Below, piece by piece: positions 33,964 through 41,510 of a stretch of 64,000 nt of DNA. This stretch comes from Arthrobacter sp. zg-Y238 (GTDB lineage: Bacteria > Actinomycetota > Actinomycetes > Actinomycetales > Micrococcaceae), in assembly GCF_024385525.1 (NCBI RefSeq), contig NZ_JANFLU010000011.1:1-64000 (forward strand), in the 5' to 3' direction. A program made the translations under genes and the position numbers. The notes under the pieces are model-generated. The model ran no database searches, was not told the origin of the DNA, and was given only the letters and a program-made list of their open reading frames with translations. Numbering within the stretch: the first letter of the stretch is position 1; every line of letters starts with the position of its first letter.

Positions 33964-34746
33964 TCAGTCGGCTTCGGCGCCGTCCGCAGCCAGCGCGGAC
34001 AGCCAGCTGAACGTGCCTTCAGTCATCCAGGCGGGCGTGCCAAGCCCCCGGAGGTAAGCCAGCGAGTCTTCGACCTCGTGGGCGCGCCGCACGGCGTGTG
34101 TCTGCGACCCCTGAAGGAGGCGGGTCACCAGGTCCGGCCCGTCCGGCCCCAACTCCCCGGCGATTTCCGCCAGGAGCCACTCCTCCGCGCCGGCCGCCCT
34201 CCCTGCGGCCCGGCACTCCAGCACCAGACCGGCCAGCCCCTTCATGAAGACGCTGCGCAGCAGTTTGCGGCCTGCCGCGGCCCCGGGGGCGCCGGGGATC
34301 GTTTCGACGGGGCTGCCGAAGCCTTCCATCAGGGCGGCAAACCTGTCCGCCGCGGTGCCGCTGACCAAGAGCGGGGTTCGGCTGCCGGCGCGGGGGACCG
34401 GTGCCATTACGGCCACGTCCACCAGATCCACCCCGTGGCCTGCGGCGAGTTCGGCGAGTCCGGCTTTGTCCTCCGGGCCGGCGGTGTTGAAATCCGCGAA
34501 CACTGCGTTGGCTGGAAGCAGCGGCAGTGCCTGCTCCGCGACGCTGCGGGCGGCGGCGGCGCCGACCAGGCTGATGACCAGATCGGTTCCGTCAACGGAA
34601 TCGGCGAGCGAGCCGAACTGGTGGATGCCGGCCTCCCGTGCGTCGGTGTAGGGGTCGTAGCCGCGTACATCTGCCCCGGCCTCCGCCAGTCCAAGGGCAT
34701 ACAGGCGTCCGGCTTCACCCAGGCCCAGTACGGTCACCGCAGTCAT
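33964..34746 (-). CDS. NAD(P)-dependent dehydrogenase with DUF1932 domain
   Basis: A 260-residue protein of the beta-hydroxyacid dehydrogenase/6-phosphogluconate dehydrogenase group. The Rossmann motif VLGLGEAGRLYALGLAEAG is at the N-terminus, and the C-terminal helical half (about 175-250) fits DUF1932. GAGAGGACACGACC precedes ATG 34746. The catalytic Lys region is KLLRSVFMKGLAGLV. Sharing an operator with the ring-cleavage genes implies a step in the same route, for example oxidising a semialdehyde or hydroxy acid, but no pathway enzyme of this family is known to me in gallate breakdown. Its operator lies 41 bases upstream, in the space shared with the divergent GntR gene. Confidence 0.82.
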   Translation of the reverse strand: MTAVTVLGLGEAGRLYALGLAEAGADVRGYDPYTDAREAGIHQFGSLADSVDGTDLVISLVGAAAARSVAEQALPLLPANAVFADFNTAGPEDKAGLAELAAGHGVDLVDVAVMAPVPRAGSRTPLLVSGTAADRFAALMEGFGSPVETIPGAPGAAAGRKLLRSVFMKGLAGLVLECRAAGRAAGAEEWLLAEIAGELGPDGPDLVTRLLQGSQTHAVRRAHEVEDSLAYLRGLGTPAWMTEGTFSWLSALAADGAEAD

Positions 34747-34786
34747 GGTCGTGTCCTCTCGTAGCTGTCCGCCGATTATTGCCATG

Positions 34787-34798
34787 ATTGTCAACAAT
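34787..34798. promoter_or_regulatory. GntR-type operator in divergent promoter region
   Basis: Perfect palindrome ATTGTCAACAAT between the divergent DUF1932 dehydrogenase (start 34746) and GntR regulator (start 34897) genes. It could control both, giving autoregulation of the regulator. Confidence 0.72.
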
Positions 34799-34896
34799 TC
34801 CAAGCTGCGGCTGCGGAGGACCCGGCAATGCAGTGATAACTTTGCGTGATACTAAAATGAGAGCGGGCGGGGTGCCGTTCCGCCGAGGAGTTTCCA

Positions 34897-35562
34897 ATGA
34901 CAGCAGATGCAGCAGCGACCACGAGTAACGCTGCGCAGGTGGCGGACGCAATCCGCACCGCAATTCTTGACGGCGAGCTAGTGCCGTCCCAGCGGCTTGT
35001 GGAGGCGGACCTGTGCACGCAGTTCAAAGCGAGCCGCAGCGCGGTCCGCTCCGCCCTTGCCGAACTCGCCGTCGAAGGCGTGGTGGAGCGGGTGCAGAAC
35101 CGCGGGGCCCGCGTGCGGTCGGTGCCCGTGGAAGAGGCCGTGGAGATCATTGAAGTCCGCGGCGTGCTGGAGGCGCTGTGTGCCCGCAAAGCAGCGGAGC
35201 GGATTGACGCCGGGCAGGTCGCCGAACTCCGGCAGATGGCCGACGATATGGCGTCCGCCGTAAAGTCCGGAGAGTTGATGCGCTACTCGGAGATCAACTC
35301 CAAGCTCCATCGGCGCATCGTGGAAATCAGCGGCCAGGGAACCGCCGGGGCCACCATCGAAAGGCTGCGGGCACAGAATGTGCGCCACCAGTTCCGGCTG
35401 GCGGTCCAGCCTGGGCGTGCCAACGTTTCGCTGCCGGAACACGTGGACATCATTGAGGCCATCTGCACCGGGCAGGGCGAGCAGGCCGCCCGGATGATGG
35501 AGGCCCACATGGTGAGCATTGCCGATGCCATCCGCCGGACAGGCTCTGCATCCGCGCACTAA
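34897..35562 (+). CDS. GntR family transcriptional regulator (FCD subfamily)
   Basis: A 221-residue regulator. The winged helix (about 12-78) has IRTAILDGELVPSQRLVEADL and the recognition part FKASRSAVRSALAELAVEGVV; the FCD ligand domain (about 85-215) has the metal-ligand His residues in LHRRIVEISG and PEHVDIIEAI and EAHM. GAGGAG precedes the ATG. FCD regulators bind TNGTN2-3ACNA sites and are released by organic acids. The palindrome TTGTCAACAA fits that rule and stands at four promoters around this gene, so it very probably controls the importer, dioxygenase, dehydrogenase and lig-like operon in answer to the aromatic substrate or a breakdown product. Confidence 0.92.
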   Translation: MTADAAATTSNAAQVADAIRTAILDGELVPSQRLVEADLCTQFKASRSAVRSALAELAVEGVVERVQNRGARVRSVPVEEAVEIIEVRGVLEALCARKAAERIDAGQVAELRQMADDMASAVKSGELMRYSEINSKLHRRIVEISGQGTAGATIERLRAQNVRHQFRLAVQPGRANVSLPEHVDIIEAICTGQGEQAARMMEAHMVSIADAIRRTGSASAH

Positions 35563-35937
35563 GCCGAGTTCCCGCCAACCGAGCGCGCGGCGCGGTTAGC
35601 GGCTGCGGCAGCACGGATGAGGACCACCGTCTGGAAGACAAGGGCCAGAAGGGCAACGCCGTGACCTGTCGGACCGCCGGCCAGTAGCTGCACGGCCACC
35701 GCTGCCGAGAGTCCGAAACCAGCAACGGGCCACATTTTCTTCACTACCGGCAGGGCCGCCCTGTGCCCGGCGACCCAGGCCGCATCGGACATCTTTGTGT
35801 ATCGGGTGCGGATCCCGACGGCACCGTTCGCTCCGATGAGGCCCTCAGCTGCCTGGCGCGTGACTGCAACACAGGCGCCCGGCAGGAGGACGAGGACAAA
35901 GTAATAAGGGGATCAGGCCGCCAAGCTCCTCAGCCAC
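35559..35937 (-). pseudogene. SdpI family membrane protein gene, frameshifted
   Basis: On the minus strand a GTG at 35937, nine bases after AGGAG (35947-35951), opens a frame reading MAEELGGLIPLL. One base too many at about 35901 breaks it; the next frame goes on as FVLVLLPGACVAV, the SdpI hallmark GLIGANGAVGIRTRYTKMSD and two more hydrophobic segments to the stop at 35559. The whole would be about 126 residues with three membrane helices, the usual SdpI size. SdpI confers immunity to the SdpC toxin in Bacillus; actinobacterial relatives are uncharacterised. Either a true mutation or a sequencing error. An internal ATG at 35792 would give only a 77-residue tail. Its stop shares bases with the GntR stop. 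Confidence 0.75.
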
Positions 35938-36129
35938 GGTCTGCGGCTCCTGGGCGAGGCAGGACGCTCCTGTCGGGCGGCGTGCTGCTCAAAACGTGCT
36001 CAAATGTCCCCGTAGTCATGCCATCGAATCTAACGCATAGGTCAGTCCGCTGCCGGGACCAGGGTGACCTCCAGCGTGGGACCGGGGAGCATGGGGGCTG
36101 CCGTTCCGCTATTTGTTTTTGTCACCGTT

Positions 36130-36160
36130 ATTGTCAACAATCTGGTTGACGCGGTACATT
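36130..36160 (+). promoter_or_regulatory. GntR-type operator and promoter of lig-like operon
   Basis: Perfect palindrome ATTGTCAACAAT at 36130-36141. TACATT at 36155-36160 is a good -10 box, and the -35 position falls within the palindrome. Transcription would start about 36167, at the GTG itself, so the first mRNA is probably leaderless. Confidence 0.72.
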
Positions 36161-36166
36161 CTTGTG

Positions 36167-37360
36167 GTGCAGACCACAGAAAAGTCCTCGGTGCCGGGTT
36201 CCATCCGCGGCAGTCAGCTTGGCATCCCCTGCTGGTTCATGCGGGGAGGGACCTCCCGCGGACCGTTCTTCCGCCGCGCCGACCTGCCCGCTGCCCTGCA
36301 CGGCGAACGCCGGGACGAGGTGCTGCTTGCCGCCCTCGGATCCCCCCACCCCCTGCAGATTGACGGACTGGGCGGCGGCAATCCGCTGACCAGCAAGGTG
36401 GGGATTGTGGACGTCAGCAGCCGGGACGGGGTGGACCTGGAATTCCAGTTCGCCCAGCTGCAACCAACTTCCGACACCGTTGATACCACGGCCAACTGCG
36501 GAAACATGCTCGCCGCCGTCGTTCCGTTCGCCGTGGAGTCCGGCCTCCTTCAGCCCGGCGGGGATACCACCACTGCCCGGGTCCTGACCCTGAACACGGG
36601 CATGGTGGCCGAGATCAGCATCGTGACGCCGGCAGGGGACCAGGGCCGGTTTGTCGAGTACGGCGGGGACACGCGGATCGACGGCGTTCCCGGCACGGCG
36701 GCGGCTGTCACCATCAACTTCCTGGACACGGCCGGTTCCGTCTGTGCCTCCCTGCTTCCCACCGGCAACGCCAGCGACACGGTCGTTCTCGACGGCGGAG
36801 GTCCGGTCCGCGTCACCTGCATCGACAACGGCCAGCCGCTGGTCATGGTCCGGGCCGCGGACCTGGGCCGCACCGGCTACGAATCCGCCGCCGATTTGAA
36901 CCGTGACGAAGAGCTGAAGCAGAGGCTTGAAGCACTGCGGCTCCAGTGCGGGCATCTGATGGGGCTGGGAGACGTCACCGCCAAGAACTACCCGAAGATG
37001 ACACTGATAGCCCCGCCGGCACACGGCGGCACCATCACCACCCGCAGCTTCATCCCGCATGTATGCCACGAATCCATTGGCGTGCTGGCCGCCGTCACCG
37101 CTGCCACCGCCTGCGTCATTGACGGCACCGTGGCACGGGAAGTCAGCACCGTTGCGGATGCCGGTGCCGGAGCGGACCTGACGGTTTCGGTGGAGCATCC
37201 CTCCGGTGAATTCACCGTGGAACTCGGGCTCGACCCGCAGGACCCCCAGCACGTCACCAAATCCGCGCTGCTGCGCACCGCCCGGCTGATCATGGCCGGC
37301 GAAGTTTTTGTCCCGCGCCGTCTCCAGGAGGCGGCAGCAACAGAGGAGAACACCCGATGA
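36167..37360 (+). CDS. 4-oxalomesaconate tautomerase (PrpF/LigU family)
   Basis: A 397-residue two-domain isomerase of the PrpF fold. GIPCWFMRGGTSRGPFF near residue 20 and NCGNMLAAVVPFA near 108 are the family motifs around the substrate pocket, and SFIPHVCHESIGVLAAVTA lies near 300. In gallate and protocatechuate 4,5-cleavage routes LigU/GalD turns keto 4-oxalomesaconate into the form used by the hydratase. Start is GTG 36167 (or GTG 36164), seven bases after a -10 box and thus leaderless. Its stop overlaps the ligJ-like start in ATGA. PrpF itself (aconitate isomerase in propionate use) is the alternative, but the next two genes decide for the aromatic route. Confidence 0.88.
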   Translation: MQTTEKSSVPGSIRGSQLGIPCWFMRGGTSRGPFFRRADLPAALHGERRDEVLLAALGSPHPLQIDGLGGGNPLTSKVGIVDVSSRDGVDLEFQFAQLQPTSDTVDTTANCGNMLAAVVPFAVESGLLQPGGDTTTARVLTLNTGMVAEISIVTPAGDQGRFVEYGGDTRIDGVPGTAAAVTINFLDTAGSVCASLLPTGNASDTVVLDGGGPVRVTCIDNGQPLVMVRAADLGRTGYESAADLNRDEELKQRLEALRLQCGHLMGLGDVTAKNYPKMTLIAPPAHGGTITTRSFIPHVCHESIGVLAAVTAATACVIDGTVAREVSTVADAGAGADLTVSVEHPSGEFTVELGLDPQDPQHVTKSALLRTARLIMAGEVFVPRRLQEAAATEENTR

Positions 37361-38412
37361 TCATCGATTGCCACGGCCACTACACCACCGCACCGCCGGC
37401 CCTGGGCGACTGGCGGGACCGGCAGATCGCGGCGCTCGCCGATCCCGGAACGGCTGCTCCGGACCCGGCGGACCTGGTCATCAGCGACGATGAACTGCGC
37501 GAAAGCATCTCCGCGAACCAGCTGCGCCTGATGGACGAGCGCGGTATCGACCTGACCGTCTTCTCGCCGCGCGCCTCCTTTATGGCGCACCACGTAGGGG
37601 ACTTCGCCACTTCCGCCGCGTGGGCGGCCATCTGCAACGAGCTGTGCTTCCGGGTCAGCCAACTCTTCCCCGACCGGTTTGCTCCGGCCGCCATGCTGCC
37701 GCAGTCGCCCGGCGTGGACCCGGCGTCCTGCATCCCGGAACTGGAACGCTGCGTCAACGAATACGGTGCCGTGGCGTTGAACCTCAACCCGGACCCCTCC
37801 GGCGGCCACTGGACCTCCCCTCCGCTGACGGACCGCTCCTGGTACCCGATCTACGAAAAGATGGTTGAGTACGGCCTGCCGGCGATGATCCACGTGAGCA
37901 CCAGCGTGAATCCGGCCTTCCACACCACGGGCGCCCACTACCTCAACGCGGATACCACGGCGGTAATGCAGCTGATCCAGGGGGACCTGTTTACGGACTT
38001 CCCGGAGCTGAAGTTCGTTATTCCGCACGGCGGCGGCGCCGCGCCCTACCACTGGGGGCGCTTCCGCGGTCTGGCCATGGCACTGAAGAAGCCGCCGCTG
38101 GAGGAACACCTGCTCAACAACGTCTTCTTCGACACCTGCGTCTACCACCAGCCCGGCATCGACCTGCTGTTGGAGGTGATGCCCACCCGGAACATCCTCT
38201 TCGCCTCCGAGATGATCGGAGCGGTGCGGGACGTCGATCCAGGCACCGGGTTTAACTTCGATGACACCGGGCGGTATCTGGCTGCGGCGGGCCTGACCGG
38301 CGAGGAACTTGCCGATATCCGTGAGAACAATACCCGTGCCGTCTATCCGCGCCTGGATGCCCTGCTGACGAGGCAGGGCCATGAACCCCAAAGGAGCAGC
38401 ACCCATGCATGA
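37357..38412 (+). CDS. ligJ: 4-oxalomesaconate hydratase, amidohydrolase type (LigJ)
   Basis: A 351-residue amidohydrolase-fold enzyme adding water to 4-oxalomesaconate to give 4-carboxy-4-hydroxy-2-oxoadipate. The metal-binding HGHYTT replaces the HxH at residues 6-11; IHVST near 180, VIPHGGGA near 222 and the late Glu/Asp in [10 protein letters not shown] complete the site as in LigJ of Sphingobium. The ATG overlaps the tautomerase stop by four bases. The 3' end overlaps the next gene, whose start lies inside it, so the three enzymes are translationally coupled. An orthodox decarboxylase of the ACMSD group is the alternative, less likely because of the HGHYTT motif and neighbours. Confidence 0.88.
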   Translation: MIIDCHGHYTTAPPALGDWRDRQIAALADPGTAAPDPADLVISDDELRESISANQLRLMDERGIDLTVFSPRASFMAHHVGDFATSAAWAAICNELCFRVSQLFPDRFAPAAMLPQSPGVDPASCIPELERCVNEYGAVALNLNPDPSGGHWTSPPLTDRSWYPIYEKMVEYGLPAMIHVSTSVNPAFHTTGAHYLNADTTAVMQLIQGDLFTDFPELKFVIPHGGGAAPYHWGRFRGLAMALKKPPLEEHLLNNVFFDTCVYHQPGIDLLLEVMPTRNILFASEMIGAVRDVDPGTGFNFDDTGRYLAAAGLTGEELADIRENNTRAVYPRLDALLTRQGHEPQRSSTHA

Positions 38413-39088
38413 ACTCGGAGTGGTCCACCGCAGCATCACCCGTGCCCCGCAGTCCGACGTCGAGGCTTTGGCCCCGTACGGCACCAGCACCGTGCACGAG
38501 GCCATGGGCCGGCTGGGACTGATGCGCCCCTACATGCGCCCCGTCTACCCCGGTGCCAAACTCTGCGGCCCGGCGGTGACCGTGCTGCTGCAGCCAGGGG
38601 ACAACTGGATGCTGCACGTGGCCGTTGAACAACTCCAGCCCGGCGACGTGCTGGTGGCCGCCTGCACCACGGAGAGCGAAGACGGCTTCTTCGGCGAGCT
38701 GCTGGCCACTTCGGTGCGTGCCCGCGGCGGTGTTGGTCTGGTGATCGACGGCGGCTGCCGTGATGCCGCGGCTTTGGAAGAGATGGACTTTCCCGTGTTC
38801 TCGCGTGCCATCAACTCCAAGGGAACGGTGAAGGCGACCCTGGGTTCGGTAAACGTTCCGATAGTGTGCGCCAACGCCCTGGTGAACCCCGGCGACGTGG
38901 TGGTCGCAGATGTGGACGGCGTCGTCGTCGTTCCTGCCGACCGTGCCGCAGAAGTGGCCGAGGCTTCCCGGAAGCGGGAGGACAACGAGGCAGCCAAACG
39001 CGAACGCCTCGCCGCGGGAGAACTCGGACTGGACATGTACTCGATGCGGGGACCGCTGGAAGCGGCAGGACTGCGCTACATCGATTAG
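38405..39088 (+). CDS. ligK: 4-carboxy-4-hydroxy-2-oxoadipate aldolase (LigK/RraA family)
   Basis: A 227-residue class II aldolase that splits 4-carboxy-4-hydroxy-2-oxoadipate into pyruvate and oxaloacetate and can decarboxylate oxaloacetate. [13 protein letters not shown] near residue 30, [20 protein letters not shown] near 70 and the GGCRD motif near 125 (catalytic Arg and metal Asp) are the family signs. AAAGGAG eight bases upstream decides for ATG 38405, which lies within the end of the hydratase gene. It is the last step of the route to central metabolites. RraA, a related RNase E inhibitor, lacks the pathway context. Confidence 0.9.
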   Translation: MHELGVVHRSITRAPQSDVEALAPYGTSTVHEAMGRLGLMRPYMRPVYPGAKLCGPAVTVLLQPGDNWMLHVAVEQLQPGDVLVAACTTESEDGFFGELLATSVRARGGVGLVIDGGCRDAAALEEMDFPVFSRAINSKGTVKATLGSVNVPIVCANALVNPGDVVVADVDGVVVVPADRAAEVAEASRKREDNEAAKRERLAAGELGLDMYSMRGPLEAAGLRYID

Positions 39089-39163
39089 CCGATGGAGGGT
39101 GGTGCGGGTTGGAACTCGGTCCGCATCACCACCCGCCGCGGCGGAGACGGGAATCGACGCAGC

Positions 39164-39670
39164 TTACGGCAGCGGCGGAAGTACACGCTTGAATCCGATG
39201 TGTGAGGCGTCAAAGCCCTGCCGCTGGTAAAAGCGGTGTGCGGACTCCCGCCGCGCATTGGAGGTGAGCTGGACCAACGTGGCGCCGTTCCGCCGGCCTT
39301 CGGCAACCGCCCAGTCCATCATGGCCGCACCGAGCCCGTTGGACCGGAGATCGGCCCGCACATGGACGGCTTCAACCTGTAACCGGGTTGCCCCGCCGAG
39401 AGCCAGGCAGGGGATCAGGGTCAACTGCAGTGTCCCCGCAATCTTCCCGGCTGAATCCTCGACCGCGGCCAGGAAGTTGGCCGGATCCGCGGCAATGGCA
39501 GCATAAGCGCGCAGATACGGCGCCAGGGGATTGGCGCCCGGCGTACCGGCAACGGCATCGGAAGCCGGCATGTCGGCCATCAGCAGTCGAACAATCGGAG
39601 CGACGTCGTCGCGCTCTGCCCTGCGCACCCGGTAAGAGCCGCCGAGCAACGCGGCGGGACGGATTTCCAT
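39164..39670 (-). CDS. GNAT family N-acetyltransferase
   Basis: A 168-residue acyltransferase. VEAVHVRADLRSNGLGAAMMDWAVAEG near residue 105 holds the acetyl-CoA motif (RxxGxG/A as RSNGLG), followed by AHRFYQRQGFDASHIGFKR, typical GNAT motif B. ATG 39670 is taken over ATG 39688 for better spacing to a GGAAG stretch. The substrate is unknown. It converges with the lig-like operon, 75 bases away. Confidence 0.85.
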   Translation of the reverse strand: MEIRPAALLGGSYRVRRAERDDVAPIVRLLMADMPASDAVAGTPGANPLAPYLRAYAAIAADPANFLAAVEDSAGKIAGTLQLTLIPCLALGGATRLQVEAVHVRADLRSNGLGAAMMDWAVAEGRRNGATLVQLTSNARRESAHRFYQRQGFDASHIGFKRVLPPLP

Positions 39671-39742
39671 GCCCGCAGTCTTCCACATGCTCGCAAACGG
39701 GCTCCATCCATTGACCCGGCGGGCCGGGCGCGGGCAGGGTTA

Positions 39743-40426
39743 ATGGACCGGATGACCGTTGCCGCCGTCAGGAGCCGTTTCTGCCTCGAATCCGATGCGG
39801 CACTCTTTCCCGGTACAGCGGCAGACTGTAGAGAGGCAGCTGTGGGCGAAAACCTCAGGCGGGTCCAAAGGATAGTGCAGGTGCAGTTCGGGGTTCCCGG
39901 GCCCCCGGACAGGTACGCCGAGACCTGCGCGCGGCTCGATGCGGCGATTGCTGCCACCGCAGCACGCCAGGACGTGCTGCGGAACCAGGTCCGCGCGGCA
40001 TGGGAAGTGACGCGGCACTACAGTGCGGTCACGCGGTCCTACGAAACCCGGTTGAAAGCGTTGGAAGCTGTTGTAGCGGAGGAACGGCTGACCGCAGGCC
40101 ACGCCGTCAGTCTCGCCGCTACCGCGCGCCGCATGCATGACCTGGCGGTACGCGTTGAAGCCACGGCGCGCCACCATTTTGAGGTTGTCCGTGCGAAGGA
40201 ATCCCGTGTGGAGGAATTGATGCAAAAACTGACAAATTCGAAGTCGCAGCTGAAGCTGGCGCAAACGGCGGAGAACCACCGAAACCGGCTGCGCTCCCTC
40301 GAAGCGGCCATCGAGCAGGACCCCATGATTTATAACCGAAGCCGCTCCGACCACGAGCTCCACGAGGCGGCCAGGCTCGCCCGGGAAGCAGAGGCATTGG
40401 CCGGGCTAAAGGGAGGCTGGTCCTGA
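39743..40426 (+). CDS. hypothetical coiled-coil protein
   Basis: A 227-residue cytosolic protein I do not recognise. From about residue 50 it is nearly all helix with heptads rich in Ala, Arg, Glu and Leu (VEATARHHFEVVRAKESRVEE, MQKLTNSKSQLKLAQ), so a long coiled coil is likely. No enzymatic motif. Its TGA overlaps the next ATG in TGATG, so the two proteins are made together and may interact. Confidence 0.65.
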   Translation: MDRMTVAAVRSRFCLESDAALFPGTAADCREAAVGENLRRVQRIVQVQFGVPGPPDRYAETCARLDAAIAATAARQDVLRNQVRAAWEVTRHYSAVTRSYETRLKALEAVVAEERLTAGHAVSLAATARRMHDLAVRVEATARHHFEVVRAKESRVEELMQKLTNSKSQLKLAQTAENHRNRLRSLEAAIEQDPMIYNRSRSDHELHEAARLAREAEALAGLKGGWS

Positions 40427-40962
40427 TGGCCGCGCAGATCCAACCGATACTGGTCACCATTCCGCTCAGCCCACGGCACCCGCACTCAGTGCGGACCATC
40501 GTGGGCCTGAGCGTGGCCGCCATGCTGTTCCTCGTTATGGGCGGCGGTGACCTGATTGCACTGCTTATCGCGTTCGGCTTCATTGTTCAGCCCGTCCAGG
40601 CAGTCACGGACAAACTGATCCGGTGGCCGCGGCAGGACCGCACGGATGCGGAAGCCCTCACCCGAGTGGTCCGGGAGTACTTCTACAACGCACCTGCAGT
40701 GGATGCCAAAGGCGTCCGTGAACTGGTAGCGAAGCGGCAGTTGCAGGTCAACGACGACGGCGGCGGGCAGCTGCGCCTGGCGCTTACCGGGCGGCGGAAA
40801 CCTACCGCGGCGGGCAGCAGGCCCGAGGCCAGGCTGTCCTTCAAATGCGGCGACGTGGGGCTCATGGACTTCGACCGGCTGCTGCAGAACGCGGAAAGCG
40901 ATCCACCGGTCCGGCGTGCAACTGACCGGATGCGCCGACCGGACACCGGGGCAGCCGCCTGA
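40426..40962 (+). CDS. hypothetical membrane protein, partner of coiled-coil protein
   Basis: A 178-residue protein with two close hydrophobic segments (about 26-42 and 44-60, SVAAMLFLVMGGGDLIALLIAFGFIV) and a basic, mainly hydrophilic cytosolic part that ends in an Arg/Pro/Ala-rich tail. No known family is evident. Its start overlaps the stop of the coiled-coil gene by one base, the best clue to its role: a membrane anchor for that protein is a plausible guess. Confidence 0.65.
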   Translation: MAAQIQPILVTIPLSPRHPHSVRTIVGLSVAAMLFLVMGGGDLIALLIAFGFIVQPVQAVTDKLIRWPRQDRTDAEALTRVVREYFYNAPAVDAKGVRELVAKRQLQVNDDGGGQLRLALTGRRKPTAAGSRPEARLSFKCGDVGLMDFDRLLQNAESDPPVRRATDRMRRPDTGAAA

Positions 40963-40975
40963 ACCGGCGCCGGGA

Positions 40976-41029
40976 CGGCGTGCTGGCAGGGTGGCGGGGC
41001 GGCGTGCCGGCAGGGTGCCGGGGCGGCGG
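40976..41029 (+). repeat. 24-bp GC-rich tandem repeat
   Basis: CGGCGTGCTGGCAGGGTGGC opens unit 40976-40999; unit 41000-41023 repeats it with two changes and a partial third follows. It lies in the gap between two genes and has no clear function. Confidence 0.8.
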
Positions 41030-41064
41030 CAAGGTTTGTGCCCTGCGGCTGAGAACATAGAAGT

Positions 41065-41484
41065 ATGCAGACACTCAGCCTCAAGGAAGCCACCGCCCTC
41101 GCAGAACAGGCAGCAGCCGTAGCCGAGGCCCATATTCCCTACGGCTCCGGGCTGGGTGCCCCCGCTTCCTTCACGCTTGCCTGGCTGATGTCCTCCGCCG
41201 GGCTGGAGGACGTGCGGGTGGCCAGCGGAAGCTCCGGCATGGGCGATCACTTCTGGGTGGAGACGGATCAGTGGCGCATCGACCCGACCCTACGCCAGTT
41301 CGCCCGGCTGAATGACCGTCCCCTGGTGGAACCGGTCAGCGAACCGGGCAACTTTGCCGCTATCAAATACCACGCCGTGCCCGGTTCCCGGCAGGAAGCG
41401 GTGCGGGAGGTCTCCTACGGGTTCCGGAACGCGGCCGAGACCGAGGACTTCGTCAACGAGATGGCTGCCGCCATCCGCCTCTAG
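41065..41484 (+). CDS. hypothetical protein, transglutaminase-like without Cys
   Basis: A 139-residue cytosolic protein. The order GAPASFTLAWLM (about 29-40), VRVASGSSG, then DHFWVETDQWRIDPTL (about 61-76) follows the transglutaminase-like pattern GxC...HxWxE...DPT, with the His and Asp kept but Ala/Ser where the nucleophile Cys should be; the protein has no Cys at all. If the match is right it is a non-catalytic binder. The family assignment is my inference from motif order only. Confidence 0.55.
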   Translation: MQTLSLKEATALAEQAAAVAEAHIPYGSGLGAPASFTLAWLMSSAGLEDVRVASGSSGMGDHFWVETDQWRIDPTLRQFARLNDRPLVEPVSEPGNFAAIKYHAVPGSRQEAVREVSYGFRNAAETEDFVNEMAAAIRL

Positions 41485-41510
41485 CCCGGGACCCCCGTTC
41501 CGGCGAGCAG

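Noticed and set aside
35763-36149. Plus-strand 128-codon open frame upstream of the lig-like operon
   Set aside because: It overlaps the broken SdpI gene and the operator, and shows no ribosome site or family.
39094-39132. Imperfect inverted repeat after the ligK-like gene as terminator
   Set aside because: The stem has a bulge and there is no T-tract, so it is not supported.
40976-41029. 24-bp tandem repeat as a possible CRISPR or regulatory array
   Set aside because: Only two full units with no spacers; a simple tandem repeat.
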